From the NCBI RefSeq assembly GCF_016772315.1, contig NZ_CP053482.1, positions 1,984,001-2,048,000 of the forward strand: DNA of 64,000 bases, read 5' to 3'. The DNA comes from Thiothrix subterranea (GTDB taxonomy: Bacteria > Pseudomonadota > Gammaproteobacteria > Thiotrichales > Thiotrichaceae). The notes below the pieces were generated by a model. It saw nothing but the letters and a program-made list of their open reading frames with translations. It ran no database searches and was not told the origin of the DNA. The translations under genes were made by a program, and so were the position numbers. Positions 54,916-64,000 of the stretch are shown here, piece by piece. Numbering within the stretch: the first letter of the stretch is position 1; each line of letters opens with the position of its first letter.

Positions 54916-56967
54916 TTATTTCGCCCCTATCTCCTTTAGCATCGCCATGATTTCGTCACTCACTGTGGCTAAATCAGCATCAATCGCTTCCAGCGCACGC
55001 GGCGGGCTGTACTGGTAAAAATGGCGGTTGAAGGGGATTTCATAGCCGATAATGCCGATTTGCTTGTCCTTGGCATCGCGCTTGGTGCTGTCGATCCACG
55101 CCTCCGGTACGTGTGGCAACACTTCACGCTGGAAATAGGTTTCGATGTCTTCGCACAAGGGGACGTTTTCGTAGTCGCGCAAATCGCTGTCGGCTTCGTA
55201 TTCGACAAAATTGTAACTGCCCTTGCCGCTGTAGTCGTAGAAGCCGTACAGCTTGGATAATTCGACTTCTTCGTACAGCTTTTTGATGACCTTTTCAGCG
55301 GTGGGATTTTTCCACGTTATCGCATCCAATAGTTGCTTGCGTTCCCACGCATCCAGCTTGATGTCGCACTTTTTACAGGCGGCTTTCAGTAACGGTTCAA
55401 AGGCGTTGAAGTCGTCGTATTGGGTTTCCCCGATAGCGTCATGCAGTTGTTCCACCTTAGCGATGAACAGCAGGTGTTTGGCTGCCAGTTTAGGGGGGAT
55501 TTCTGCGGTGCGCAGGTTGGCAACTTTTGCAGCGGTGAATTGCACCGATAGCCGCAACGGGCGTTCTACGGTGATGCGCCGATAGCCAAACGCGGTGGTG
55601 GCAAAGATTTTGGCTTTTGCGCTGGGGGTGAACGCATCGTACAGCCGTACCAGCGTGTTTATCTGTTCTTCGCTCAACACATTGCGCTTGTTACCCAAGG
55701 ATTTGCGCATTTTGTTGTAATCGTTGGTCGCATCCACCAGCAGCACTTTGTCTTTGCGTTCCGCGATTTTGTGGTTGCTGAGTATCCAGATGTAAGTGGC
55801 AATGCCGGTGTTGTAAAACATATCGTTAGGCAGGGCGATAATGCCTTCCAGCAAATCGTTTTCCAGCACATAACGGCGGATTTCGCTTTCACCCGACCCC
55901 GCACCGCCGGTAAACAGCGGTGAACCGTTGAGGATAATGCCGATACGCGAAGTTTCACCGTCTTGTGGGTGCATTTTGGCGAGCAAGTGCATCAAAAACA
56001 GCAATGAACCATCGGAGACACGCGGCAAGCCAGCCCCAAACCGCCCCATCATGCCTTTGAGTTCGTGTTCGTCCTTGATGACTTTTTCGACTTTTTTCCA
56101 GTCCACCCCAAACGGCGGGTTGGATAGCATGTAGTCAAACCGTTGGTTGGGGAGCTGGTCGTTGGATAGCGTATTACCCAGCTTGAGGTTTTCAATCTCC
56201 TGCCCCTTGATCAGCATATCGCCTTTGCAGATGGCGTAGGATTCGGGGTTGAGTTCCTGCCCAAATACCTTGATGGAGGCGGTGGGATGAATGCTGTGGA
56301 TGTATTCCGAACCGCTGGAAAGGAAGCCGCCTGTCCCCGCTGTCGGGTCGTAAATGGTGCGGATAATGCCTTTGCTTTGCCCGTTTACCTTGTCATCTTC
56401 CATAATCACCAAGGCAGTGGTCAGGCGCACAATGTCACGCGGGGTGAAGTGTTCCCCTGCCGTTTCATTGGAGGATTCCGCAAACCGCCGGATCAGCTCC
56501 TCAAACATCAAGCCCATGTCGTGGTTGGAAAGTGTTTGCGGGCTTAAATCCATCTCCCGAAATTTGTTCACCACCTGATACAACAGGTCGGCATCGTTCA
56601 GTTGCGCGGCAAATTCGGCAAAGTTGAAATAGTCGAAAATCTGGTAAGCGTTTGCCGAAAAGCTTTTGAGGTAGTGGTTCAGATTGTCGAGTGTGCCGCG
56701 TTCCCCCAGTTTGCCAAGCGTCATGCTGGAAGTGTTGTAAAACGCTTGCTTGGCTGCGGTAAGCAACAATATTTCTAGCGCGTTTTCTCCCATTGCCTGA
56801 TGCAAGTCCAACACCGCTTGTTTGGTAGGTGCAAGCACACATTCCATGCGCCGCAACAAGGTGAAGGGCAAAATAATGCGCCCGTATTGCGAACGTTTGA
56901 AATCACCGCGCAATAGGTCAGCGACTGACCAAATGAATTCGGCATTGGGGTTTTGGTTGTCAGACAT
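54916..56967 (-). CDS. hsdM: Type I restriction-modification methyltransferase HsdM
   Basis: 683 residues from ATG 56967; an upstream in-frame start adds 11 residues not typical of HsdM. N6-adenine methyltransferase: motif [14 protein letters not shown] (208-220) and catalytic NPPF (283-286), with the N-terminal HsdM_N domain ([19 protein letters not shown]). Longer than the 500-residue classical HsdM because of a C-terminal extension of about 150 residues. With HsdS it protects host DNA. First gene of the hsdM-[sRNA]-abi-hsdS unit. Confidence 0.94.
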   Translation of the reverse strand: MSDNQNPNAEFIWSVADLLRGDFKRSQYGRIILPFTLLRRMECVLAPTKQAVLDLHQAMGENALEILLLTAAKQAFYNTSSMTLGKLGERGTLDNLNHYLKSFSANAYQIFDYFNFAEFAAQLNDADLLYQVVNKFREMDLSPQTLSNHDMGLMFEELIRRFAESSNETAGEHFTPRDIVRLTTALVIMEDDKVNGQSKGIIRTIYDPTAGTGGFLSSGSEYIHSIHPTASIKVFGQELNPESYAICKGDMLIKGQEIENLKLGNTLSNDQLPNQRFDYMLSNPPFGVDWKKVEKVIKDEHELKGMMGRFGAGLPRVSDGSLLFLMHLLAKMHPQDGETSRIGIILNGSPLFTGGAGSGESEIRRYVLENDLLEGIIALPNDMFYNTGIATYIWILSNHKIAERKDKVLLVDATNDYNKMRKSLGNKRNVLSEEQINTLVRLYDAFTPSAKAKIFATTAFGYRRITVERPLRLSVQFTAAKVANLRTAEIPPKLAAKHLLFIAKVEQLHDAIGETQYDDFNAFEPLLKAACKKCDIKLDAWERKQLLDAITWKNPTAEKVIKKLYEEVELSKLYGFYDYSGKGSYNFVEYEADSDLRDYENVPLCEDIETYFQREVLPHVPEAWIDSTKRDAKDKQIGIIGYEIPFNRHFYQYSPPRALEAIDADLATVSDEIMAMLKEIGAK

Positions 56968-57123
56968 AGCAGCAGGAAAGCCTTGGCGCATAAAGCGCAC
57001 CAGTTTAACACACGGGGTATAACTGGTCTGACTGCAATTAAGTAAAAAGTATTGCTGCTTTCTTTACGCTGATGAGAATGTCAAAATGTGTCGACAATCC
57101 ACCAAACGAGACACGCAGACCTT

Positions 57124-58074
57124 ATGGAACGTAAAGAACCCGGTCATAAAGAACGTGGCGCTGACAAAGTAGCCCGTATCCCCATCAAGATTGAACCAAC
57201 CACCGAATTCCGCCGCAAACCGGCATGGATCAAAGCCAAAGCGCCGACCACCCCGGAAGTCAAACGCCTCAAAGCGATCTTGCGCGAGCAAAAACTGCAT
57301 ACGGTATGTGAAGAAGCCGCCTGCCCCAACCTTGGCGAATGCTTCACCCACGGCACGGCAACCTTTATGATCATGGGCGATATTTGCACCCGGCGTTGCC
57401 CCTTCTGCGACGTATCCCACGGCAAACCGCTGCCGTTGGATGCCGATGAACCGCTGAATATGGCGGAAACCATCCGTGCGATGAGCTTAAAATACGTGGT
57501 GATCACCTCGGTTGACCGCGACGATTTGCGTGACGGTGGTGCGGAACATTTCGTTCAATGCATCCAGAAAGCCCGCGAATTGAACCCAGCGCTCAAGATC
57601 GAAATCCTCACTCCCGATTTTCGTGGGCGTATGGAGATTGCCCTGCAAATCCTCGAAACAGCCCCGCCGGATGTGTTTAACCACAATATGGAAACCGTGC
57701 CGCGTTTGTACAAACAATCACGCCCCGGTGCGGATTACCAATACTCGCTGAATTTGATCAAGGAATTCAAACGCCTGTTTCCGCACATCCCCAGCAAGTC
57801 CGGCTTAATGCTCGGTTTAGGCGAAACCAAGGAAGAAGTCATTGAAACCTTGAAAGACCTACGCGCCCATGACTGTGACATGCTGACCTTGGGGCAATAC
57901 TTGCAGCCCAGCCGTCACCATTTGCCGGTAGATCGCTTTGTTACCCCGGATGAATTCGCGGAACTTGCCGACATTGCCACGGCAATGGGTTTCACCAAGG
58001 TTGCCAGCGGGCCGATGGTACGCTCGTCTTACCATGCGGATCAGCAAGCCGCCGGTACATTTAGCGGCGCATGA
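57124..58074 (+). CDS. lipA: Lipoyl synthase
   Basis: 316 residues from ATG 57124; a GTG 12 codons upstream is an alternative. Radical-SAM enzyme that inserts sulfur into octanoyl groups on lipoyl domains. The auxiliary cluster site [12 protein letters not shown], the SAM cluster site CTRRCPFC and the C-terminal RSSYHADQ (Arg-Ser-Ser) are all present. lipB is not next to it. The ydcF-like gene overlaps its stop (ATGA). Confidence 0.95.
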   Translation: MERKEPGHKERGADKVARIPIKIEPTTEFRRKPAWIKAKAPTTPEVKRLKAILREQKLHTVCEEAACPNLGECFTHGTATFMIMGDICTRRCPFCDVSHGKPLPLDADEPLNMAETIRAMSLKYVVITSVDRDDLRDGGAEHFVQCIQKARELNPALKIEILTPDFRGRMEIALQILETAPPDVFNHNMETVPRLYKQSRPGADYQYSLNLIKEFKRLFPHIPSKSGLMLGLGETKEEVIETLKDLRAHDCDMLTLGQYLQPSRHHLPVDRFVTPDEFAELADIATAMGFTKVASGPMVRSSYHADQQAAGTFSGA

Positions 58075-58814
58075 ACGTTGTCACCAGCCGCACGCTGGAA
58101 TTTTTGCTATTGCCGCCCGGCAACTTGGTGGTGTTTGTATTGTTGGCGCTGCTGCTCTACCGCTGGCGTGGCGCAATGCTGACCGTGTTATTCACTGGCA
58201 TTTTACAAACGGTGGTGTTGAGTTTGCCGGTGGTTGCTGAAAAGCTCATGGTGGGTTTGGAACAGCAATACCTGCCTGTTCCCGAATTGTGGTTACAAGC
58301 GCCCTTGCCGGAAGCGATTGTGATTCTGGGGGCAGAACGCAATCTTGAAGCCAGCGAATACGGGGGACGCATGAGTGCCAGCACCGAGTTGGAACGCCTC
58401 AATTATGCCGCGCATTTGCACCGCAAGACCGGCTTGCCGCTGTTGCTCTCTGGCAGTGATCAAGATGTGAGTTTTATGCGCGAGGTGCTGGAAAATACCT
58501 TTCAAGTGCCGTTGCGTTGGCAGGAAAACCAAAGCCACACCACTTGGGAAAATGCGGCGTTCACTGATCAAATACTGACAGATGCGGGGATTCGTTCCGC
58601 GTGGGTCGTGACGCACGCATGGCACATGCCGCGTGCCATGCAGGTGTTTGCGGAGCGGCAAGTGCAGTATTTTCCGGCTTCCCTCAGTTACGGCTCAAGC
58701 AATTTCTGGCGGCATGAATGGTTGTGGTGGATTCCGCAAGCCAATGCGCTGGCTCGCAGCCAAACAGCCCTGCACGAATGGCTGGGGCTGCTGGCGTATG
58801 AGTTGAAGCATTAA
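58071..58814 (+). CDS. YdcF/ElyC-like DUF218 membrane protein
   Basis: 247 residues. Two N-terminal membrane helices (about 12-60) precede a DUF218 domain ([59 protein letters not shown]). ElyC and SanA-like members influence envelope and undecaprenyl-phosphate metabolism. It overlaps lipA by 4 bases and ends 4 bases inside the convergent gene at 58811. Confidence 0.85.
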   Translation: MNVVTSRTLEFLLLPPGNLVVFVLLALLLYRWRGAMLTVLFTGILQTVVLSLPVVAEKLMVGLEQQYLPVPELWLQAPLPEAIVILGAERNLEASEYGGRMSASTELERLNYAAHLHRKTGLPLLLSGSDQDVSFMREVLENTFQVPLRWQENQSHTTWENAAFTDQILTDAGIRSAWVVTHAWHMPRAMQVFAERQVQYFPASLSYGSSNFWRHEWLWWIPQANALARSQTALHEWLGLLAYELKH

Positions 58815-60229
58815 GCCAAGGCTTGACGCTGTTCCGGGCTGAGCAAAAACGCGGCGGGTGAGAGCAAACTGTCCGGGCTGTTACGCATCCCCATGCGGAT
58901 GAACACCATGACCTTTTGCGCCATGTTTTCCGCCGGATTCAGCACATAACATTCCGCTTCGCGCCGATGCAATAGCACCCCGCTTTGAATCAGCATCGCC
59001 AGCAAGGTTTTCAGGCGTGACTCTTGTTCCACCACGGTAAATGGAATTCCCACTTGCTGTGCTTCACCTTCCATATGCAGCGGCTGAATGTGGCTGATTA
59101 AAGTGCGTAACGGTTCAGCAGGGTCGGCGTCATCGGGGGATGCCATCTGGCTGCCCACCAATAAACGGGTCGCAAAGGTTTGCATTTCCGGCGAATTCAG
59201 CGGAATTTCATGCTTGTGTTGCTGATAACCCGGCGCTTGATTGAATTGGAAAGCGGCTTCTTTGCGCAGGTTGAACAACTTCATGAAAAACACCGCAATA
59301 CCCAATAAGCCATCGTAAATGCTCTGGAAAATCGGCTTGCCGGGGCTGAGCAAGTAATAACGCACAATCCCCAAAAACAGCGCCACCAAGTCAAACACCG
59401 CCGCCCAAATAATTCCTACGATGACGCTGATGGAATAATTGTCAGGGGTAATCAGGGTTGCCAGTGCTTTTTCCACCGGATTTTGCACGTCGCCCAAATC
59501 TTGCTTGAGCAACTGAGTCAGCGCGGTACGGCTGCCATCGGCATTGGTCAGGGCGCGTAGTTTGGCAACTTCCACCAGTAAACTGTCGCGCAAGGCTTCA
59601 TCACTGACGGTGGCTAATTGCTGATTCACGCGGGTAAGTTGTTCGCGCATCGCGGTAAAGTTTTGCTGGGCAGTGGCTTGTGCCGTAAGCGCTTGTTCGT
59701 GCGCATCCACTTTGGCGTAATAATTAGCACCTTTGCCCGGCCCTAAACCCGAACGCCCGCCATTCTTGGCTTCTTCCTCCACCAAGCGTTGGGTTTCCGC
59801 GACCTTGGCATCGGCATCACGCAAAAATTGTTGCTCGACGGCGAGTACATCACTCAGGTTGGTGGTGAGGGTGGCTTTCAAGCCCGTATCCACGGTTTGG
59901 GCGGTGTTATACCCCGGCAAACTGCTATTATAAATGTAGGTATACGCGCTCAAGCTGGATAAGAGCAACGCGGCGGCATACACCACGATCAATGACAATT
60001 TGCCGATCCCGTGCACATACGGCAGGGCTAATAGCGCAATCGCAATCGCAAATTGTACGGCGGCGGCAAACAAAATGGCGTATACCTGTTCTTCCAGATA
60101 CAAATACGCCCCAGAATAGGTAAAAATCCCATTGGCGGCGGTCAAAAAGACAATGACCAAACCAATCAAAAAACTCAGCGCTTTAAGCTTGAAACTGTGT
60201 TCAGGCGGGTGCTTAACAGCTTGTTTCAT
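58811..60229 (-). CDS. Membrane protein with a central coiled-coil, unknown function
   Basis: 472 residues from ATG 60229 (GAGGAAGG upstream); a 45-residue longer frame is not credible. Three N-terminal membrane helices (about 17-97) lead to a 170-residue charged coiled-coil region (VLAVEQQFLRDADAKVAETQ, QNFTAMREQLTRVNQQL), then one or two further helices (about 285-340) and a soluble C-terminal domain. I recognise no named family; DUF4407-like proteins have a similar outline. Neighbours are a YdcF-like protein and a divergent DUF815 ATPase. Confidence 0.6.
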   Translation of the reverse strand: MKQAVKHPPEHSFKLKALSFLIGLVIVFLTAANGIFTYSGAYLYLEEQVYAILFAAAVQFAIAIALLALPYVHGIGKLSLIVVYAAALLLSSLSAYTYIYNSSLPGYNTAQTVDTGLKATLTTNLSDVLAVEQQFLRDADAKVAETQRLVEEEAKNGGRSGLGPGKGANYYAKVDAHEQALTAQATAQQNFTAMREQLTRVNQQLATVSDEALRDSLLVEVAKLRALTNADGSRTALTQLLKQDLGDVQNPVEKALATLITPDNYSISVIVGIIWAAVFDLVALFLGIVRYYLLSPGKPIFQSIYDGLLGIAVFFMKLFNLRKEAAFQFNQAPGYQQHKHEIPLNSPEMQTFATRLLVGSQMASPDDADPAEPLRTLISHIQPLHMEGEAQQVGIPFTVVEQESRLKTLLAMLIQSGVLLHRREAECYVLNPAENMAQKVMVFIRMGMRNSPDSLLSPAAFLLSPEQRQALA

Positions 60230-60442
60230 ACAGCAAACCTTCCTCGCGTCGTGCGGTGCGTGTTGAATATTAGTATTTTCTAATGTTAGAAGTTGCGTAT
60301 TTACCACACTTCGGCGTAAATAGATAGCGCTTGTGCAAAATATAAAGCCACGCAACATTTCCACAAAGCAGCGGCAAATTTTGATGGAAACGACTAAACT
60401 TGAAGGGCAATCCGTACAGGCTCATTATCGAAGGGAGTTATA

Positions 60443-61225
60443 ATGGCTTTTGGCAAACTGACGATTGACTGGCGTAGTACGCTGGCAGCGGTGTGGCGTT
60501 CCAACCGGCATTTCCTTAAACCCATTAGGAATGTTGACTTGGTGAACCCCGATACCTTGCAAGGCATCGACGCGCAGAAAGAAGCGCTGTTCCGCAATAC
60601 CGAACATTTTTTACGGGGCAAACCCGCCAGTCATGCGCTGTTGTGGGGAGCGCGTGGTGTGGGCAAATCGTCGCTGATTAAAGCCGTGCTGACCCGTTAC
60701 CATACGTATGGCTTACGCATGATTCAGATTTCCAAAGACGATCTGAGTGTGTTGGTGGATATTACCGATGAAATTGTCGATTCCCACCACCGTTTCATTA
60801 TCTATTGCGATGACCTGACGTTCGATGAAGGCCAAGGCGAATACCGCATGTTGAAAAGCACGATGGAAGGCACGTTGGAAAAGCCGCCGGAAAACGTGCT
60901 GATTTACGCCACCTCCAACCGGCGGCACATGATGCCGGAGCAACTGTCCGACAATTTGGCTACCAGCATGGTCAACGGCGAAATCCACCTCGGTGAAGCC
61001 GTTGACGACAAACTCTCGCTGGCGGATCGTTTTGGCTTGTCGCTGCCTTTCCACGCCATGAATCGAGACACTTATCTGGAGATTGTGGACAAACTGTTTA
61101 AAGGTCGAGTACAAGATGCAGAATTGCTGCACCAAGAAGCCATGGCTTTCGCGACTGAACGCGGCGGTCAAAGTGGGCGCACGGCACGGCACTTCTTCAA
61201 CCATTGCCAAACAGGTTTAAATTAG
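60443..61225 (+). CDS. DUF815 family AAA+ ATPase
   Basis: 260 residues. Walker A GARGVGKSSLIKAV, Walker B FIIYCDDLTFD and the sensor region NVLIYATSNRRHMMPEQ are clear, as is the DRFGLSLPFH region. DUF815 proteins are MoxR/DnaC-like AAA+ ATPases common in proteobacteria without an assigned role. The lipoprotein gene starts immediately after its stop. Confidence 0.88.
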   Translation: MAFGKLTIDWRSTLAAVWRSNRHFLKPIRNVDLVNPDTLQGIDAQKEALFRNTEHFLRGKPASHALLWGARGVGKSSLIKAVLTRYHTYGLRMIQISKDDLSVLVDITDEIVDSHHRFIIYCDDLTFDEGQGEYRMLKSTMEGTLEKPPENVLIYATSNRRHMMPEQLSDNLATSMVNGEIHLGEAVDDKLSLADRFGLSLPFHAMNRDTYLEIVDKLFKGRVQDAELLHQEAMAFATERGGQSGRTARHFFNHCQTGLN

Positions 61226-61768
61226 ATGCACGCTCAGAAATTTTCCACGGTGTTGCTGGGAACAGCGTTATTAGCGCTGGGTCTCAACGGTTGCGCAAGT
61301 ACGTCAGAAACCAAAGCAACACCCTCGGAAGCCAGCACAACGCCGCTTCCAGCAACAGCAACGGCTGAAGCAGCGGTGGTTCCCGCAGCGGATGCATTGA
61401 ATAAGCAACTGTGGGAAGCGGCACAAGCGGGCAATACGGACACTATTCGTAGCCTGTTGGCGCAAGGTGCAAACCCTAGCACTGCCACCGCATCGGGTGA
61501 AACGGCATTGCACGCGGCGGTTGCCTCCGGTGTATTACCGGCTGTGATGCAGTTGGTCAGCAATGGCGCGGTGATTAGTGCGACAACCGCCACGGGCTGG
61601 ACACCGTTACACCATGCGGCGCGTTTTGGGCGTGCCGATATTGCCAATTACCTGATTCAACAAGGCGCTGACCCGAAAGCCCTTACCACTGGCACTCCGG
61701 CGAAAACTCCGGTACAAATGGCACTGGATCAAGGCGACCTGCGTACTGCACGTATCCTAGGTTACTGA
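61226..61768 (+). CDS. Ankyrin-repeat lipoprotein
   Basis: 180 residues. A lipobox (LNGC, Cys 23) predicts outer- or inner-membrane lipidation. After a Thr/Ala-rich linker, three ankyrin repeats follow (LWEAAQAGNTDTIRSLLAQG, ETALHAAVASGVLPAVMQLV, TGWTPLHHAARFGRADIANY). Such exported ankyrin proteins bind partners, sometimes protecting against oxidants when paired with catalase. It abuts the DUF815 gene with no gap. Confidence 0.82.
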   Translation: MHAQKFSTVLLGTALLALGLNGCASTSETKATPSEASTTPLPATATAEAAVVPAADALNKQLWEAAQAGNTDTIRSLLAQGANPSTATASGETALHAAVASGVLPAVMQLVSNGAVISATTATGWTPLHHAARFGRADIANYLIQQGADPKALTTGTPAKTPVQMALDQGDLRTARILGY

Positions 61769-61792
61769 TTAAATGCTTATTGAGGACAGTAT

Positions 61793-62134
61793 ATGAAATT
61801 GACAACCGTATTTTTAACACTCGCCGTGCTACTCGGTCTGGGCGCTTGTACCCAAGAAACCCAAAATAAAATCGGGCGTGAAATCAACAACTGGACCGGG
61901 GTCAGCGGTGTGCTGGAAGTGTATGCCGGTGAAAAACTGGTCAGACGGTTCATGAAAATTGACAAATTAACCACTGCCGCAGGCACGGGCAGTAACGCTG
62001 ACCGTCCTTACCGCTTTGGTTATGGTATTCTTGATGCTAATCTCAACGGTGTTGCCGATGCCGGTGAGAAGAAAGTTTACTTTGAGTTCAGTGACTATTC
62101 GACTTCCTATATTTTCTTTGAGAACCCATCCTGA
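61793..62134 (+). CDS. Small lipoprotein of unknown function
   Basis: 113 residues with a lipobox (LGAC, Cys 19) and a globular remainder containing YRFGYGILDANLNGVADAGEKK, a Ca-binding-like DANLNGVADAGE loop. It is 24 bases after the ankyrin gene and probably cotranscribed. No family is recognised. Confidence 0.7.
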   Translation: MKLTTVFLTLAVLLGLGACTQETQNKIGREINNWTGVSGVLEVYAGEKLVRRFMKIDKLTTAAGTGSNADRPYRFGYGILDANLNGVADAGEKKVYFEFSDYSTSYIFFENPS

Positions 62135-62142
62135 GAGCAAAC

Positions 62143-62751
62143 ATGCTACGCACCCGCTTAAGTACTGGCTTGTTATTAGTATCCCTGTTGTTGAACGGTT
62201 GCGGGTCGGATAATACCGACCCACAAAAACCTGCCAAGCAACAGCAATCTAATGCCCCCGTTACTGAGACATTGCTCGACCATTACCCCGTTACCGACAC
62301 CAGTGCCGGTGCTATTCAACTGGGGATGTTGTCCACTGACATTCCGGCAGCGATGCCGGGTGTCAATGCTGCGGTCGAACAAGACGGTGACGGTATCGAG
62401 TGGATGACGCTGAAAATGAACGGCGAAGCCCTCATGAATATCATGCTGGATCGCAGTACCCATACCGCCAATTTGATTCGCATCCTCAGCCCGCGTTTCG
62501 TTACGGAACAAGGGGTAAAAGTCGGGGAAAATCTGCAAAGCGTGGGTGAAAAGCTCGGTGGTTTGAAAGAAATTCAGTGGACGGAAATCGAATCGCGCGA
62601 ATTTGCTACCTTCAATAACGCCCCAATAACCATGGTGTTTCAAGTGATCGCTAACACTGGCACGGCAGGCGTTTACCCTAGCGGTGAAGCGATTACCAAT
62701 ATTGCGGCTTCTTCCGCCACTATCCATTCCATTTGGCTGATGGAAGATTAG
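62143..62751 (+). CDS. Lipoprotein, possibly DUF1131-like
   Basis: 202 residues with a lipobox (LNGC, Cys 20). The soluble part (AIQLGMLSTDIPAAMPGVNA, ILSPRFVTEQGVKVGENLQS, GKL-like repeats) vaguely resembles DUF1131, the RpoE-regulated lipoprotein family, but I am not sure. Its TAG stop spans the boundary to the TnpB element at 62750, so the final residues may have been changed by the insertion. Eight bases after the small lipoprotein gene. Confidence 0.65.
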   Translation: MLRTRLSTGLLLVSLLLNGCGSDNTDPQKPAKQQQSNAPVTETLLDHYPVTDTSAGAIQLGMLSTDIPAAMPGVNAAVEQDGDGIEWMTLKMNGEALMNIMLDRSTHTANLIRILSPRFVTEQGVKVGENLQSVGEKLGGLKEIQWTEIESREFATFNNAPITMVFQVIANTGTAGVYPSGEAITNIAASSATIHSIWLMED

Positions 62752-63985
62752 CCGTTCCTTTAAACTTATACAAACTTAACCAAGGTCAAGTTTGCGGTTA
62801 AATTCCTGCTTCATTGGGGCTGGTTTCACCTTCGGTTTGCACCGAGAGCCAGAGCCTTCCCCTCCACAGGCAGACACCGTGGAACTCACGGCATATTTTT
62901 TCAAATTTTTGGCGGCATTGATGTCACGGTCATGAACTGCACGACAGTCAGGGCAAGTCCATTCACGCACCGACAGCGGTAGCTTTTCCACTTTATGCCC
63001 ACAGCCAGAAGCAGAACACGTCTTGCTCGAAGCAAAAAACCGATCAGCTACCACGACCAACGCACCGCGCATTTCCGCCTTGTATTCCAGTTGCCGCCGG
63101 AACTCGAAGAATCCCATGTCACTGATGGCACGGGATAAATGACGGTTTTTCACCATGCCCGATACGTTCAAGTTTTCAATGCCGATGATGTGAAAACGGC
63201 GGGTCAAATCCGTGGTGAGTTGGTGCAAACTGTCTTGGCGGATATTGGCGATGCGTGCGTGAAGTTTTGCCAGTTTTTGTTTTGCCTTGTGGCGGTTGGC
63301 ACTGCTTTTGACCTTGCGGGACAGGCTGAGCGAGAGCCGTTTTAGGCGGGAAAGCAAGGCTTTATGCGGCTTCGCCCCGACCACTTTTTCCCCCGTTGAC
63401 AGCGTTGCCAGTGCGGATACACCCAAATCTACCCCCACTGCGCCTTGGTTTTCGGCAGGCAGGAGGTGGTTTGAGATGGTATCCACGGTGATGCTGGCGA
63501 ACCACTGATCAGCGGTGCGGGAAATCGTGGCAGAGAGAATTTTACCGGAAAAGCGTAACGTTTCCCGCATCCGTACTACCCCAAGATTGGGAATGCGGAT
63601 GCGGCAAGCGTCGATGGCAAACTGGTCATTGGTGAGGGTGAAACTGTCGCGGCTTTTGCCTTTCTTTTTGAATTGCGGGTACTGGGTGCGTCCCGCAAAG
63701 AAGTTTTTGAAGGCTGCGCCGAGTTGGATAATTGCCATTTGCGGGGCATTTTTGGTGACTTCCAGCATCCAGGGGAATTGTTCGCGTTTGATGGCGTTCA
63801 ATTGGCGGCGCAAGCGCATTTGGTTGGGTTTTGGCTGGGTGTTGTCTTCCTTCCATGCCGTGTATTGGGTTTGCCATTCCGCTAATGCCCAATTGTAGGC
63901 AAACCGCGCTGTGCCTGCGGCTTTCGCCAAGTACGTCGCTTGCTTATGGTTGGTGTCAAGGCGGATTTTGTGGCTGATGATCATG
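62750..63985 (-). mobile_element. Second TnpB element copy, related to the IS607 element at 20608
   Basis: Sequence homologous to 20608-21843 at identical length (1235-1236 bases), from the shared right end through the tnpB start. The similarity stops at the tnpB start codon: the last 15 bases of the window do not match the tnpA gene of the first copy. This looks like a tnpB-only derivative, although a divergent tnpA beyond the window end cannot be excluded. Confidence 0.75.
62776..63984 (-). CDS. tnpB: TnpB RNA-guided nuclease, second copy
   Basis: 402 residues, same length as the copy at 20634-21842 with scattered substitutions. The RuvC triad (D186, E270, D354) and the zinc-ribbon cysteines (C323, C328, C344, C347) are retained, so it should be functional. 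The right end contains the same AAACTTATACAAACTT repeat and right-end RNA region. No tnpA is visible upstream. Intact despite lacking a recombinase, it may be kept by selection or be recently transposed in trans. Confidence 0.93.
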   Translation of the reverse strand: MIISHKIRLDTNHKQATYLAKAAGTARFAYNWALAEWQTQYTAWKEDNTQPKPNQMRLRRQLNAIKREQFPWMLEVTKNAPQMAIIQLGAAFKNFFAGRTQYPQFKKKGKSRDSFTLTNDQFAIDACRIRIPNLGVVRMRETLRFSGKILSATISRTADQWFASITVDTISNHLLPAENQGAVGVDLGVSALATLSTGEKVVGAKPHKALLSRLKRLSLSLSRKVKSSANRHKAKQKLAKLHARIANIRQDSLHQLTTDLTRRFHIIGIENLNVSGMVKNRHLSRAISDMGFFEFRRQLEYKAEMRGALVVVADRFFASSKTCSASGCGHKVEKLPLSVREWTCPDCRAVHDRDINAAKNLKKYAVSSTVSACGGEGSGSRCKPKVKPAPMKQEFNRKLDLG

Positions 63986-64000
63986 GCAAACAGAATGCAG

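Overview
The window reads as chromosomal DNA of a gammaproteobacterium, most likely a sulfur-oxidising member of Thiotrichales close to Thiothrix. The order gyrB-recF-dnaN-dnaA / rpmH-rnpA-yidC-mnmE is the replication-origin neighbourhood of many Gammaproteobacteria, and a cytoplasm-facing SoeABC-type sulfite dehydrogenase fits a sulfur oxidiser. The genus is inferred from gene content, not from a search. Genes are densely packed with many 4-base ATGA/GTGA overlaps. No gene-free stretch exceeds about 250 bases, and I see no tRNA, rRNA or CRISPR array.

Layout. 1-9 kb: a DUF433 gene end, a UPF0175/DUF3368 toxin-antitoxin pair, dsbB, moaA, then hisB and hisH separated by a second UPF0175/DUF3368 pair; a Sel1-like protein and a solute-binding/LysM fusion; dprA-smg and speE. 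9-15.5 kb: a type II restriction-modification locus with two HTH-fused cytosine methyltransferases and an MvaI/BcnI-like endonuclease, then yaeQ and a broken AlbA_2-type gene. 15.6-20.3 kb: soeABC (minus strand), divergent from a 52-residue membrane peptide. 20.6-22.5 kb: an IS607-type element (serine recombinase plus TnpB) abutting a truncated HNH gene. 22.5-26.4 kb: a LuxR solo, a PQQ-type sugar dehydrogenase, a rhodanese and a BLUF photoreceptor. 26.4-31 kb: a probable zinc-uptake operon (COG0523 GTPase with a frameshift, DUF2796 protein, ABC ATPase and permease, DUF3299 lipoprotein). 31-37 kb: membrane and exported proteins, xthA, prlC.

37.3-47.5 kb: the replication-origin block. The dnaN-dnaA gap holds three perfect DnaA boxes, an AT-rich stretch and a row of five DnaA-trio-like triplets, and is the best oriC candidate. 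47.5-57 kb: a type I restriction-modification island (hsdM, hsdS, hsdR) containing an Abi_2/HEPN gene, an unknown hsdR partner, a PIN/RHH toxin-antitoxin pair and an orphan UPF0175 antitoxin. Between hsdM and the abi gene lies a compact unit with a near-consensus sigma-70 promoter, a roughly 57-nt structured transcript and an intrinsic terminator. I read it as an unannotated small RNA paired with the Abi protein, and it is the strongest candidate here for an undescribed system. 57-64 kb: lipA, a YdcF-like protein, a coiled-coil membrane protein, a DUF815 ATPase, three lipoproteins and a second TnpB copy running to the end of the window.

The picture is a conserved core (replication, his, moco, lipoate, sulfite oxidation) interrupted by defence and mobile islands. 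Decay is visible at three loci (AlbA_2, HNH, COG0523).
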